64,000 nt of DNA from Cupriavidus pauculus (GTDB taxonomy: Bacteria > Pseudomonadota > Gammaproteobacteria > Burkholderiales > Burkholderiaceae): assembly GCF_022179805.1 (NCBI RefSeq), contig NZ_BPUO01000013.1, positions 62,001 through 126,000 of the forward strand, in the 5' to 3' direction. A program made the position numbers and the translations under genes. The notes under the pieces were generated by a model. The model saw only the letters and a list, made by a program, of their open reading frames with translations, did no database searches and was not told where the DNA came from. Every line of letters starts with the position of its first letter. The stretch's first letter is position 1. Positions 56,466 to 64,000 of this stretch are shown here, in pieces.

Positions 56466-57428
56466 CTAGCTCAACCACCCCTTCCTGCGGAAGTACACCA
56501 GCGGAATCGCCGCCGATACCGCCATCAGCGCGATGGCCCACGGGTAGCCGACGGCCCAGTCCAGTTCGGGCATCAGCTTGAAGTTCATGCCGTAGATGCT
56601 GGCGATCAGCGTAGGCGGCATCAGCGCCACCGACACCACCGAGAACAGTTTGATGATCTTGTTCTGGTTGATGTTGATGAAACCGACCGTGGCATCCATC
56701 AGGAAGTTGATCTTGTCGAACAGGAACGCGGTGTGGTTCTCGATCGAGTCGATGTCGCGCAGGATCTGGCGGGCCTCGTCCTGCTGCTCGGCTGACAGCA
56801 ACTGGCTGCGCATCAGGAATGACACGGCCCGGCGCGTATCCATGACGTTGCGGCGGATGCGGCCGTTCAAGTCTTCCTCGCGGGCGATGGTTTCCAGCAC
56901 GTCGGCCGCGGCGGCATCGGTCACGTTCTCGGCCAGCACGCGGCGGCTGGCTTCTTCCAGGCGTTCATAGATCTCTTCGATCGAATCGGCCGAATACTCG
57001 GCGTCGGTCGCGTAGAGATCCATCAGCACGTCCTTGGCGTTGCGGACCGACCCCGGACGCATCCGCGCGCGCAGCCGCACCAGGCGGAACACGGGCAGGT
57101 CTTCGTCGTGGATCGAGAACAGGACGTCGCGGGTCAGTACGAATGCCACGCGCACGTTGCGCGACGCTTCGTCCTCGGCCAGCAGGAAGTCGGTGCGGAT
57201 GTGGATATTCTCGTCTTCGCCTTCGAAATACCGCGCCGACGCCTCCAGGTCACCCAGGTCTTCCAGTTCCGGCAGGACCACGCCGTAGGCTTCCTTGATC
57301 CACGCGAGTTCCTCGTCGTCGGGGCTGACCACGTCGATCCAGATAGGCTTGTGCTGCAGCAGCTCATTGCGCTCGTCGACCTGCTCCTGGGCGAGCCGGC
57401 CTTTCTGCAGGACGAACAGATTGATCAT
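56466..57428 (-). CDS. corA: CorA-family magnesium/cobalt transporter
   Basis: The 320-residue protein has a long acidic cytoplasmic N-terminal domain and two C-terminal membrane helices. The pore signature YGMNFKLMPEL lies between them. It ends in the basic FRRKGWLS tail. CorA pentamers import Mg2+ (also Co2+, Ni2+). It is preceded by an unusually long leader of about 470 bp that separates it from the EamA gene on the same strand. Confidence 0.96.
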   Translation of the reverse strand: MINLFVLQKGRLAQEQVDERNELLQHKPIWIDVVSPDDEELAWIKEAYGVVLPELEDLGDLEASARYFEGEDENIHIRTDFLLAEDEASRNVRVAFVLTRDVLFSIHDEDLPVFRLVRLRARMRPGSVRNAKDVLMDLYATDAEYSADSIEEIYERLEEASRRVLAENVTDAAAADVLETIAREEDLNGRIRRNVMDTRRAVSFLMRSQLLSAEQQDEARQILRDIDSIENHTAFLFDKINFLMDATVGFININQNKIIKLFSVVSVALMPPTLIASIYGMNFKLMPELDWAVGYPWAIALMAVSAAIPLVYFRRKGWLS

Positions 57429-57897
57429 CCCTAGGATTCCTTGTTACTGATTGCGCGTTGTCGGAGACAGGCGCAGGCAAGGCATCGCCAGCAAGCGACC
57501 ATGAGGCGGCCGGCAAGCGTGATCGCGCTGCATGCGGACGGTGCGAGACGGTCCGTGGCAAGGCGATGGCGTTTGCCTGTTGCCTGTATCTGGCTGGCAA
57601 GCCGGGGGAGGGAAGATCCGAAGCGCGACGCGGCGGTCGGACGACGGCCACGGGGGGAAACGGAAAGACACACTCACCCGCAGGTGTCTGCGGGCAAGTA
57701 CGGCGACGTGCAGGGCAATGGCCCCACGCGGATCGGCGTTACGCAGCCCGCAGTGACATGGCATCCGGCGATGAGGCAGCGTGGCTGCAACAACCCGAAC
57801 ACCCGATGCTACTGCCCACGTAGTTTCTCCGGGATTCTGATGGCCGCGAGTGTAATCCAACGGGAGGGGGCTTGTTAAGTGAAATCTCAGGTGTTGC
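57429..57897. other. 469-bp region upstream of corA
   Basis: No supported gene. On the minus strand it would form the corA leader or promoter region. It contains CCCGCAG-GTGT-CTGCGGG (57679-57696), a perfect 7-bp hairpin, and purine-rich tracts near 57600 and 57650. Frames on both strands are open but have no ribosome binding site or family. No known Mg2+ riboswitch class was recognised. Confidence 0.5.
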
Positions 57898-58782
57898 TCA
57901 CAGGCGCCGCCGCAGCAACGGCGCCAGCATGACCGACGACAATGCCGCGAACATCAGCACGATGGCGGCGTAGTCCTGCCAGTGCGGCGTCTCGCCCAGC
58001 AGCCACATGCCCGAGAAAACGCCCACCACGGGAATGAACATGATCGACAGGCTCGACACCACGGGCGGCAGGCTGCGCGCCAGCGCAAACCAGACCAGAT
58101 GGCAGTACGCAAAGACCACCACGGCGTTGTACGCGATGGCGGCCCACTCGATGCCGGTGGGCATGCGCCAGCCGGACTCGAAGACCAGCGAACCGATGCC
58201 CAGGAACGGCAGCGTGATGGCCAGCATCCAGAACGTGAGCGTGCCAACGGGGATGTCGATCTGCGTGCGTTTCATCAACTGGGTGCCGAAGCCCCAGCCC
58301 GCGGCGGCCACCAGCATCAGCAGCGTGCCGGCCGGGCTGCCGGTCAGCGCGGCGATCTCGCCGGACAGCAGCAGCACGGTGCCGGTCAGCGCGCAGGCGA
58401 TACCGATCCACGCCGACAGCGCGATCCGTTCCCTGAAAATGATCAGGCCCCAGACCACGGCCCAGATCGGCATGGTGTAGCCCAGGATGGCCGCGCGGCC
58501 CGACGACAGCAGCTTGACCGCGCAGATCGCGAACAGATGCCAGATCACCATGTTGGGAATGGCCAGCTTGACCACGGTGGCCCAGGTCTGGCGTGGCACG
58601 TGCAGGGATTCACCACGCAGCTTCAGCGCCAGGCCCAGTGCCACCAGCCCGCCGGCCATGCACAGCAGCCGGAATCCCATGGCCGGAAAATGCGCGACGC
58701 CGATCTTCATGACGGGCCAGTTCAGGCCCCAGGCGATGGTCAGGATGACAAGCAGGATGAGACCGCGGCGGTCGAGTTGCAT
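57898..58782 (-). CDS. EamA/DMT-superfamily transporter
   Basis: The 294-residue protein has ten predicted membrane helices in two EamA repeats, the first starting LDRRGLILLVILTIAWGLNWPVMKIG and the second around LMLVAAAGWGFGTQLMKRT. DMT exporters of this type move amino acids or other metabolites; substrate unknown. It is divergent from pyrF across 220 bp. Confidence 0.92.
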   Translation of the reverse strand: MQLDRRGLILLVILTIAWGLNWPVMKIGVAHFPAMGFRLLCMAGGLVALGLALKLRGESLHVPRQTWATVVKLAIPNMVIWHLFAICAVKLLSSGRAAILGYTMPIWAVVWGLIIFRERIALSAWIGIACALTGTVLLLSGEIAALTGSPAGTLLMLVAAAGWGFGTQLMKRTQIDIPVGTLTFWMLAITLPFLGIGSLVFESGWRMPTGIEWAAIAYNAVVVFAYCHLVWFALARSLPPVVSSLSIMFIPVVGVFSGMWLLGETPHWQDYAAIVLMFAALSSVMLAPLLRRRL

Positions 58783-59002
58783 TGGATCGTATGGCTGGCG
58801 ACCTCGTGCCGGGTCGCTCTTTTAAGCGGAAGCTCCAGACAATATCACGCCAGCAGGTAGAATGCCGCCCACGCCATATGTTGCGTCGCGGAATGCCTCG
58901 TCAGCCCCGCCACGCCAACCGGCCGGTGCCTACCCGCGTTATGCTGTGAAGACTGTCGAACACAGCCGGGGCCGCCGGCTTCATCCGAATACCGAGCATC
59001 CC

Positions 59003-59821
59003 ATGACCTTTACCGAGCTGCTGTCCAATGCCTGGCAGCGAAACGATTCCCTGCTGTGCGTCGGGCTCGATCCGGACCCGGCCAAGCTGCCGCTGTCGAT
59101 GACCAGCACGGGCGGCGCGATTTTCTCGTTCTGCCGCGAAATCGTCGACGCCACCGCCGACCTGGTCTGCGCCTTCAAGCCGCAGATCGCCTATTTCCAT
59201 TCCCAGCGCGCCGAAGACCAGCTCGAGCAGCTGATCGAATACATCCACGATGCGCACCCCGGGATTCCGGTGATCCTGGACGCCAAGCGTGGCGATATCG
59301 GGTCGACGGCCGAGCATTACGCCGTCGAGGCGTTCGACCGCTACAAGGCCGATGCCGTGACCGTCAGCCCGTACATGGGGTTCGATTCGATGTCGCCGTA
59401 CCTGGCGCATCCGGGCCGCGGCGTGATCGTGCTGTGCCGTACGTCGAACCCGGGCGGGTCGGACGTGCAATTCCTGCAGGTCGACGGCAAGCCGTTGTAC
59501 CAGGTGGTGGCCGAGGCAGCGCGCGAGCGCTGGAACACCAATGGCCAGATGGGCCTGGTGGTGGGGGCGACGTTCCCGAACGAGATTGCCAAGGTGCGCC
59601 AGATCGTGGGCGACATGCCGCTGCTGATTCCGGGCATCGGCGCCCAGGGCGGCGATATCGAGGCCACGGTCAAGGCTGGCCGCACGGCGGATGGCACCGG
59701 CATGATGATCAATTCGTCGCGGGCCATTCTGTACGCCAGCCGCGAAAAGGACTTTGCGTCGGCGGCCCGCAACGTGGCCCTGCAGACGCGCGAAACGATC
59801 AACCGTTACCGCCACGGCTGA
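59003..59821 (+). CDS. pyrF: Orotidine 5'-phosphate decarboxylase (type 2)
   Basis: The 272-residue enzyme makes UMP from OMP. It starts [30 protein letters not shown] and has FKPQIAYF, the catalytic [31 protein letters not shown] and [13 protein letters not shown]. The length and sequence mark the longer type 2 family. A TAGAAT -10-like box lies at 58858-58863, about 140 nt upstream. The long in-frame extension before ATG 59003 lacks family sequence. Confidence 0.96.
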   Translation: MTFTELLSNAWQRNDSLLCVGLDPDPAKLPLSMTSTGGAIFSFCREIVDATADLVCAFKPQIAYFHSQRAEDQLEQLIEYIHDAHPGIPVILDAKRGDIGSTAEHYAVEAFDRYKADAVTVSPYMGFDSMSPYLAHPGRGVIVLCRTSNPGGSDVQFLQVDGKPLYQVVAEAARERWNTNGQMGLVVGATFPNEIAKVRQIVGDMPLLIPGIGAQGGDIEATVKAGRTADGTGMMINSSRAILYASREKDFASAARNVALQTRETINRYRHG

Positions 59822-59855
59822 CCGGCTGCCCGGCCAGTCCGATCCACCAGGTCCG

Positions 59856-60353
59856 CTACTCCTCGTTGCGGATCAGTTCGATCAGTCCGCGCATCGCATG
59901 CTCCGCCGCCTGGCGGCGGATCTGCGCGCGGTCGCCCTTGAAACGCTGCGTCTCCGTGAGGGTGGTGATTCGGTTGCTCCAGCCGAAGCACACCATGCCC
60001 ACCGGCTTCTCGGGCGAACCGCCATTCGGGCCGGCAATGCCCGTGACCGACAGCGACACCTGCGCGCGGCTGTTCAGCAGCGCGCCTTCGGCCATGGCAT
60101 GGGCCACTTCCTCGCTGACCGCACCGTGGTCACGAATCAGCTTGGCCGGCACGCCGATCATGGTGGTCTTGGCCTCGTTCGAATAGGTCACGAAACCACG
60201 CTCGAACCAGCCCGACGAACCCGACACATCGGTGATGGCGGCCGCCACGAGCCCGCCCGTGCACGACTCGGCGGTGGCAAGCATGAGCGATCGTTCCGCT
60301 AGGGCGACTCCGGCCTGGATGGCGAGCTGGTCAAGCAGGCGGCTGACAGACAT
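59856..60353 (-). CDS. pncC: CinA-family nicotinamide-nucleotide amidase
   Basis: The 165-residue protein is a stand-alone CinA C-terminal domain: LMLATAESCTGGLVAAAITDVSGSSGWFERGFVTYSNEAK, then VSLSVTGIAGPNGGSPEKPVGMV. Such proteins deamidate nicotinamide mononucleotide in pyridine nucleotide recycling. It is the last gene of the leftward thiL-pgpA-pncC run and converges on pyrF. Confidence 0.93.
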   Translation of the reverse strand: MSVSRLLDQLAIQAGVALAERSLMLATAESCTGGLVAAAITDVSGSSGWFERGFVTYSNEAKTTMIGVPAKLIRDHGAVSEEVAHAMAEGALLNSRAQVSLSVTGIAGPNGGSPEKPVGMVCFGWSNRITTLTETQRFKGDRAQIRRQAAEHAMRGLIELIRNEE

Positions 60354-60396
60354 GGCGACGGTTCCCGAGATCCTGGTACAGAAGTGGTGGTAGCGC

Positions 60397-60981
60397 TCAG
60401 AACGAGCGCCACAGGGCGAAGACGAGCAGCGTGTAGAACGCCGCGAAGATATCGTCGAACATCACGCCGAATGCGCCGGTGAAACCGGGGCCCTTGAGCG
60501 TGCGGTCGTAGTAGCGGATCGGCGCCGGCTTGACGATGTCGAAGAAGCGGAACCACAGGAAGGCCGCGAACTGGCCCCAGAAGCCCGTGGGCGTGACAAA
60601 GACCAGCACCAGCCAGAACGCGATGATCTCGTCCCAGACCATGCTCCCGTGATCGTCCACGCCCATGTCGCGCGCGGTGCGCAGGCAGGCCCAGATACCC
60701 ACCAGGAAACCGCCGGCGATGATCCACAGCCACGTGGTGGGCTCGATCCACATCGAGATCACCACGAACGACAACCAGCCGTACAGCGTGCCGACCGTGC
60801 CCGGGCTCACCGGTGACAGGCCGGAGCCGAAACCCAGTGCGATCAGCCGGGCAGGATGGCCCAGCATGAAGCGGGCGGTCGGGCGCACAACACGGGCGGT
60901 CTGGCCGGCTTCCAGCGTGATGGGCTCGGCAGGGTGGGCGGAATCGCGCGGCGCGGCTCCGGGGGGATAGGCGGACATCAA
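60397..60981 (-). CDS. pgpA: Phosphatidylglycerophosphatase A
   Basis: The 194-residue membrane enzyme dephosphorylates phosphatidylglycerol phosphate. Conserved parts are the PgpA GSGLSPVSPGTVGTLYGW segment, WDEIIAFWLVLVF and the acidic FGVMFDDIFAAFYTLL near the C-terminus, with four hydrophobic segments. The N-terminal ~30 residues form a polar extension. It sits between thiL and pncC on one strand, a pairing with thiL that is common in proteobacteria. Confidence 0.94.
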   Translation of the reverse strand: MMSAYPPGAAPRDSAHPAEPITLEAGQTARVVRPTARFMLGHPARLIALGFGSGLSPVSPGTVGTLYGWLSFVVISMWIEPTTWLWIIAGGFLVGIWACLRTARDMGVDDHGSMVWDEIIAFWLVLVFVTPTGFWGQFAAFLWFRFFDIVKPAPIRYYDRTLKGPGFTGAFGVMFDDIFAAFYTLLVFALWRSF

Positions 60982-61081
60982 GAACCTGGCTCGAATTTTC
61001 TAGTGATATGTGGCGCGCAAGATCGCAGCACTCCCTGCTGCGCGCATGGTCGGCATCATGACACGGCTTACGCGTGGTGTG

Positions 61082-62077
61082 TCAGGGGGCGGCGAAATGA
61101 TCGAACGAGGTGCCCTGGAACGCAAACGGGCTGCCGTCGCGGTCAACAATGCGCAGGCCGGCTTCCGATGTGATCGAACCGACACGGGTGAGCGGCAGGC
61201 TCAGTTGCCGGCTGATGGCGGCGATGGCCTCGCGGTTGCCCGCGGGCGCCGTGAAGCAGAGTTCGTAGTCGTCGCCGCCGGCCAGCACGCATTCGCGCTG
61301 GAGATCCAGCGGCTGCGCGCCAAGGATTTCGGAACGCGGCAGGGCGTCGACGTCGAGAATCGCCCCGGCCGACGAACTGGCCAGGATATGGCCCAGGTCG
61401 CCGATCAGCCCATCGGAGATGTCCAGCGCCGCGTGGGCAACGCCGCGCAGCGCCATGCCCAGCGCCACGCGAGGCGTGGGAGTGTCCATGCGTGCGCGGA
61501 TGACCGTGAAATCGGGTTCGGGCAGCAGCCATTCGCCCCGGCAGTCGCCCAGCGCCAGCCGTGCATCGCCCAGCGTGCCGGAAATCCAGATGTCGTCACC
61601 GGGACGCGCGGCATCGCGGCGCAGCGCCTGGCGCGGCGGTACGTCGCCAAACACGGTGATGGACAGCGTCAGCGGCCCCTTGGTGGTGTCGCCGCCAATC
61701 AGTTCGCAACCGTGGTCGTCGGCCAGCGCCAGCATGCCGCTTGCAAAGGCTTCGAGCCAGGCCGGATCGGCCTCGGGCAGGGCCAGCGCCAGCGTGAAGG
61801 CGCGCGGCTCGGCGCCCATCGCGGCAAGATCCGACAGATTGACGGCCAGTGCCTTGTGCCCCAGCGAACGCGGCGGCACGTCCGGGAAAAAGTGACGCCC
61901 ACTTACCAACATGTCCGTGCTGATGGCCAACTGGTGACCCGGCCGCGCCTCGATCAGCGCGCAGTCATCGCCAATGCCCAACGCTGCCTTGTGCACCGGG
62001 CGCGTGAAGAAGCGGCGAATCAGATCGAATTCGGAAAGCGATGCGGGGGTGGGATCGGACATGAGGTGCGGGGACAT
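61082..62077 (-). CDS. thiL: Thiamine-monophosphate kinase
   Basis: The 331-residue ATP-dependent kinase makes thiamine pyrophosphate. It has LSEFDLIRRFFTRPVHKAALGIGDDCALIE, ISTDMLVSGRHFFPDVPPRSLGHKALAVNLSDLAAMGAEPRAF, LIGGDTTKGPLTLSITVFG and ALDISDGLIGDLGHIL. A second ATG five codons downstream is an equally good start. No TPP riboswitch is visible upstream. It heads the leftward thiL-pgpA-pncC run. Confidence 0.96.
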   Translation of the reverse strand: MSPHLMSDPTPASLSEFDLIRRFFTRPVHKAALGIGDDCALIEARPGHQLAISTDMLVSGRHFFPDVPPRSLGHKALAVNLSDLAAMGAEPRAFTLALALPEADPAWLEAFASGMLALADDHGCELIGGDTTKGPLTLSITVFGDVPPRQALRRDAARPGDDIWISGTLGDARLALGDCRGEWLLPEPDFTVIRARMDTPTPRVALGMALRGVAHAALDISDGLIGDLGHILASSSAGAILDVDALPRSEILGAQPLDLQRECVLAGGDDYELCFTAPAGNREAIAAISRQLSLPLTRVGSITSEAGLRIVDRDGSPFAFQGTSFDHFAAP

Positions 62078-62149
62078 ACCGGCTGGTCAAGCCCAGCGGC
62101 ATGCGGCATATTGTACCGAAACGCAAAGCTGCCTCGCGCAAAACGCCCA

Positions 62150-62178
62150 TTGTGAAATAGTTTTTCACAATATAAAAT
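62150..62178 (+). promoter_or_regulatory. maeB promoter with operator dyad
   Basis: TTGTGA (62150-62155) and TAAAAT (62173-62178) are 17 bp apart. A perfect dyad TTGTGAAA-N5-TTTCACAA (62150-62170) covers the -35 element and most of the spacer, the position expected for a repressor site. Initiation near 62185 leaves a leader of about 110 nt. Confidence 0.7.
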
Positions 62179-62295
62179 GCGCAGTCTTGCGTCTAAAACT
62201 TTCAAAGTCAGCAAGCGGAGACAGCGGGTTCGTGGAGCCGGCCCGTGCTCATCCATAGTGTTTTCATGCGGCTCCACCGATCGGAAGATGCGCAG

Positions 62296-64000
62296 ATGAC
62301 AAGCCCTCAGCAGTCCCCGTCCCAAGACGATCTGAAACAGCAGCAGCGTGAGGCGCTGCGCAAGGCCGCACTCGAATACCACGAGTTTCCGACCCCCGGA
62401 AAGATCTCCGTTACCCCGACCAAGCCGCTGTCGAACCAGCGTGACCTGGCCCTGGCGTATTCGCCGGGCGTGGCCGCCGCGTGCGAGGAAATCGTCGCCG
62501 ACCAGGCCAATTCGTTCCGCTACACCGCGCGTGGCAACCTGGTGGCCGTGATCACCAACGGTACCGCCGTGCTGGGCCTGGGCGACATTGGTGCCGCGGC
62601 ATCGAAGCCGGTGATGGAAGGCAAGGCTGGCCTGTTCAAGAAGTTTGCCGGCATCGACGTCTTCGACATCGAAGTCGACGAGAAAGACCCCGAAAAGCTG
62701 GTGGACATCATCGCGTCGCTGGAGCCGACGTTCGGTGGTATCAACCTTGAAGACATCAAGGCGCCGGAATGCTTCTACGTGGAGCGCAAGCTGCGCGAAC
62801 GGATGAAGATTCCCGTCTTCCACGACGACCAGCACGGTACCGCCATCGTGGTGGGCGCCGCTGTGATCAACGGTCTGAAGGTGGTGGGCAAGGACATCGC
62901 CAAGGTCAAGCTGGTAGCCTCGGGCGCCGGCGCGGCCGCGCTGGCCTGCCTGGACCTGCTGGTCGACATGGGCCTGCCCATCGAGAACATCTGGGTAACG
63001 GACCTGGCCGGCGTGGTGTATGAAGGCCGTACCGAACTGATGGACCCGGAAAAGGCGCGCTTCTCGCAGAAGACCGACAAGCGCAAGCTGGCCGAAGTCA
63101 TCGACGGCGCCGACATCTTCCTGGGCCTGTCCGCCGCCGGCGTGCTGAAGCCCGAGATGGTGGCCAAGATGGCCGAGAAGCCGCTGGTGCTGGCGCTGGC
63201 CAACCCGAATCCGGAAATCATGCCGGAACTGGCCAAGGAAGTGCGTCCGGACGCCGTGATCGCCACGGGCCGTACCGACTACCCGAACCAGGTCAACAAC
63301 GTTCTCTGCTTCCCGTTCATCTTCCGTGGCGCGCTCGATTGCGGCGCCACCACGATCACGCGTGAAATGGAAATTGCCGCGGCCAACGCCGTGGCGGAGC
63401 TGGCGCGCCAGGAACAGAGCGATATCGTGGCCTCGGCCTACGGCATCCAGGACCTGTCGTTCGGCCCCGAATACCTGATTCCGAAGCCGTTCGACCCGCG
63501 CCTGATCGTCAAGATCGCGCCGGCCGTGGCCGAAGCCGCCGCCAAGGCCGGCGTGGCCCGTCGTCCGATCGAGGACATGGACGCGTACCGCCTGCAACTG
63601 CAGCAGTTCGTCTACCACTCGGGCACGCTGATGAAGCCGATCTATGCGGCCGCGCGCAAGGTGGAGATGGAAAAGAAGCGCATCGTCTTTGCCGAGGGCG
63701 AAGAAGAGCGGGTGCTGCGCGCCGTGCAGGTGATCGTCGACGAGAAGCTGGCCAACCCGATCCTGATCGGCCGCCCGGCAGTGCTGGCGCACCGCATCGA
63801 ACGCTTCGGCCTGCGCCTGCGCATGGGCGTGGATTTCACGGTGGTGAATCCCGAGCACGACGATCGTTTCCGCGACTACTCCGACGCGTACTACCGCATG
63901 ATGGCCCGTGAAGGCATCACGCAGCAGTATGCCAAGCTGGAAATGCGCCGCCGCACCACGCTGATCGGCGCCATGCTGGTCAAGAAGGGCGAAGCCGACG
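62296..64000 (+). CDS. maeB: NADP-dependent malic enzyme, MaeB type (truncated by window edge)
   Basis: The frame opens at ATG 62296 and remains open to the edge, giving 568 visible codons of an expected ~760. The N-terminal malic domain has [56 protein letters not shown] and [15 protein letters not shown]. The NAD(P)-binding domain has [17 protein letters not shown]. After about residue 430 the phosphotransacetylase-like C-terminal domain begins ([19 protein letters not shown]). It decarboxylates malate to pyruvate, generating NADPH, and members with this tail are usually inhibited by acetyl-CoA. Confidence 0.96.
   Translation, partial: MTSPQQSPSQDDLKQQQREALRKAALEYHEFPTPGKISVTPTKPLSNQRDLALAYSPGVAAACEEIVADQANSFRYTARGNLVAVITNGTAVLGLGDIGAAASKPVMEGKAGLFKKFAGIDVFDIEVDEKDPEKLVDIIASLEPTFGGINLEDIKAPECFYVERKLRERMKIPVFHDDQHGTAIVVGAAVINGLKVVGKDIAKVKLVASGAGAAALACLDLLVDMGLPIENIWVTDLAGVVYEGRTELMDPEKARFSQKTDKRKLAEVIDGADIFLGLSAAGVLKPEMVAKMAEKPLVLALANPNPEIMPELAKEVRPDAVIATGRTDYPNQVNNVLCFPFIFRGALDCGATTITREMEIAAANAVAELARQEQSDIVASAYGIQDLSFGPEYLIPKPFDPRLIVKIAPAVAEAAAKAGVARRPIEDMDAYRLQLQQFVYHSGTLMKPIYAAARKVEMEKKRIVFAEGEEERVLRAVQVIVDEKLANPILIGRPAVLAHRIERFGLRLRMGVDFTVVNPEHDDRFRDYSDAYYRMMAREGITQQYAKLEMRRRTTLIGAMLVKKGEAD

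Noticed and set aside
57441-57878. Open frames on both strands upstream of corA
   Set aside because: No ribosome binding site, Arg/Cys-rich composition and strong hairpins within the frames.

Overview
This window is about 66% GC chromosomal DNA of a betaproteobacterium of the family Burkholderiaceae. Gene order and protein types best fit Cupriavidus or Ralstonia: rplU-rpmA-obgE-proB next to rppH and proS, pilS-pilR-ampD, nrdAB with NrdR boxes, aroQ-accBC-prmA, and several Bug-type binding proteins without transporter genes. This is an inference from content; no database search was possible. Nearly all of the window is core housekeeping DNA. The accessory content is a group II intron at the left edge.

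Layout. 1-1850: 5' part of a group II intron on the minus strand (reverse transcriptase N-terminus plus structured RNA), placed just downstream of a minus-strand -10 box. 2-11 kb: ribosomal proteins L21/L27, ObgE, ProB, a CNP1-like lipoprotein, RppH, ProS, a lytic transglycosylase, a prolyl-4-hydroxylase-like oxygenase and a LysE exporter. 11-19 kb: Hpt, Ffh, a CcsA-type membrane protein, a PP0621-type small protein, the pilus two-component pair PilS/PilR, and AmpD. 19-24 kb: class Ia ribonucleotide reductase behind two NrdR boxes and a structured leader. 24-36 kb: a mixed region of Bug proteins, oxidoreductases, RdgC, a SYLF protein, a LysR/tautomerase divergent pair, an iron-uptake pair (TonB-dependent receptor plus PiuC) and a DUF2147 protein. 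35.9-37.7 kb: 1.84 kb without a convincing gene, holding hairpins and a strong promoter that would give the following histone H1-like gene a leader of about 590 nt. 38.6-46.3 kb: a leftward block with SlyB-like lipoprotein, PfkB kinase, Tpx, DUF3426 protein, PrmA, AccC, AccB and AroQ. 46.5-56.4 kb: TlpA-like thioredoxin, a hypothetical protein, then the rightward genes mpl, YqiA-like esterase, ubiC, SDR, RNase II, TonB-family protein, aroE and mtgA. 56.4-64 kb: CorA behind a long leader, an EamA transporter, pyrF, the thiL-pgpA-pncC run, and maeB, which runs off the right edge.

Functional links. Cell-wall genes recur (lytic transglycosylase, ampD, mpl, mtgA). Iron uptake is represented by the receptor/PiuC pair with a Fur-like site and a separate TonB-family protein. 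accB and accC sit in one leftward run with aroQ. No complete new defence or biosynthetic system was found. The most interesting signals are non-coding: the structured nrdA leader, the long H1-gene leader with a possibly masked ribosome binding site, the hairpin cluster downstream of the H1 gene, long-range inverted repeats, and the intron/promoter junction.
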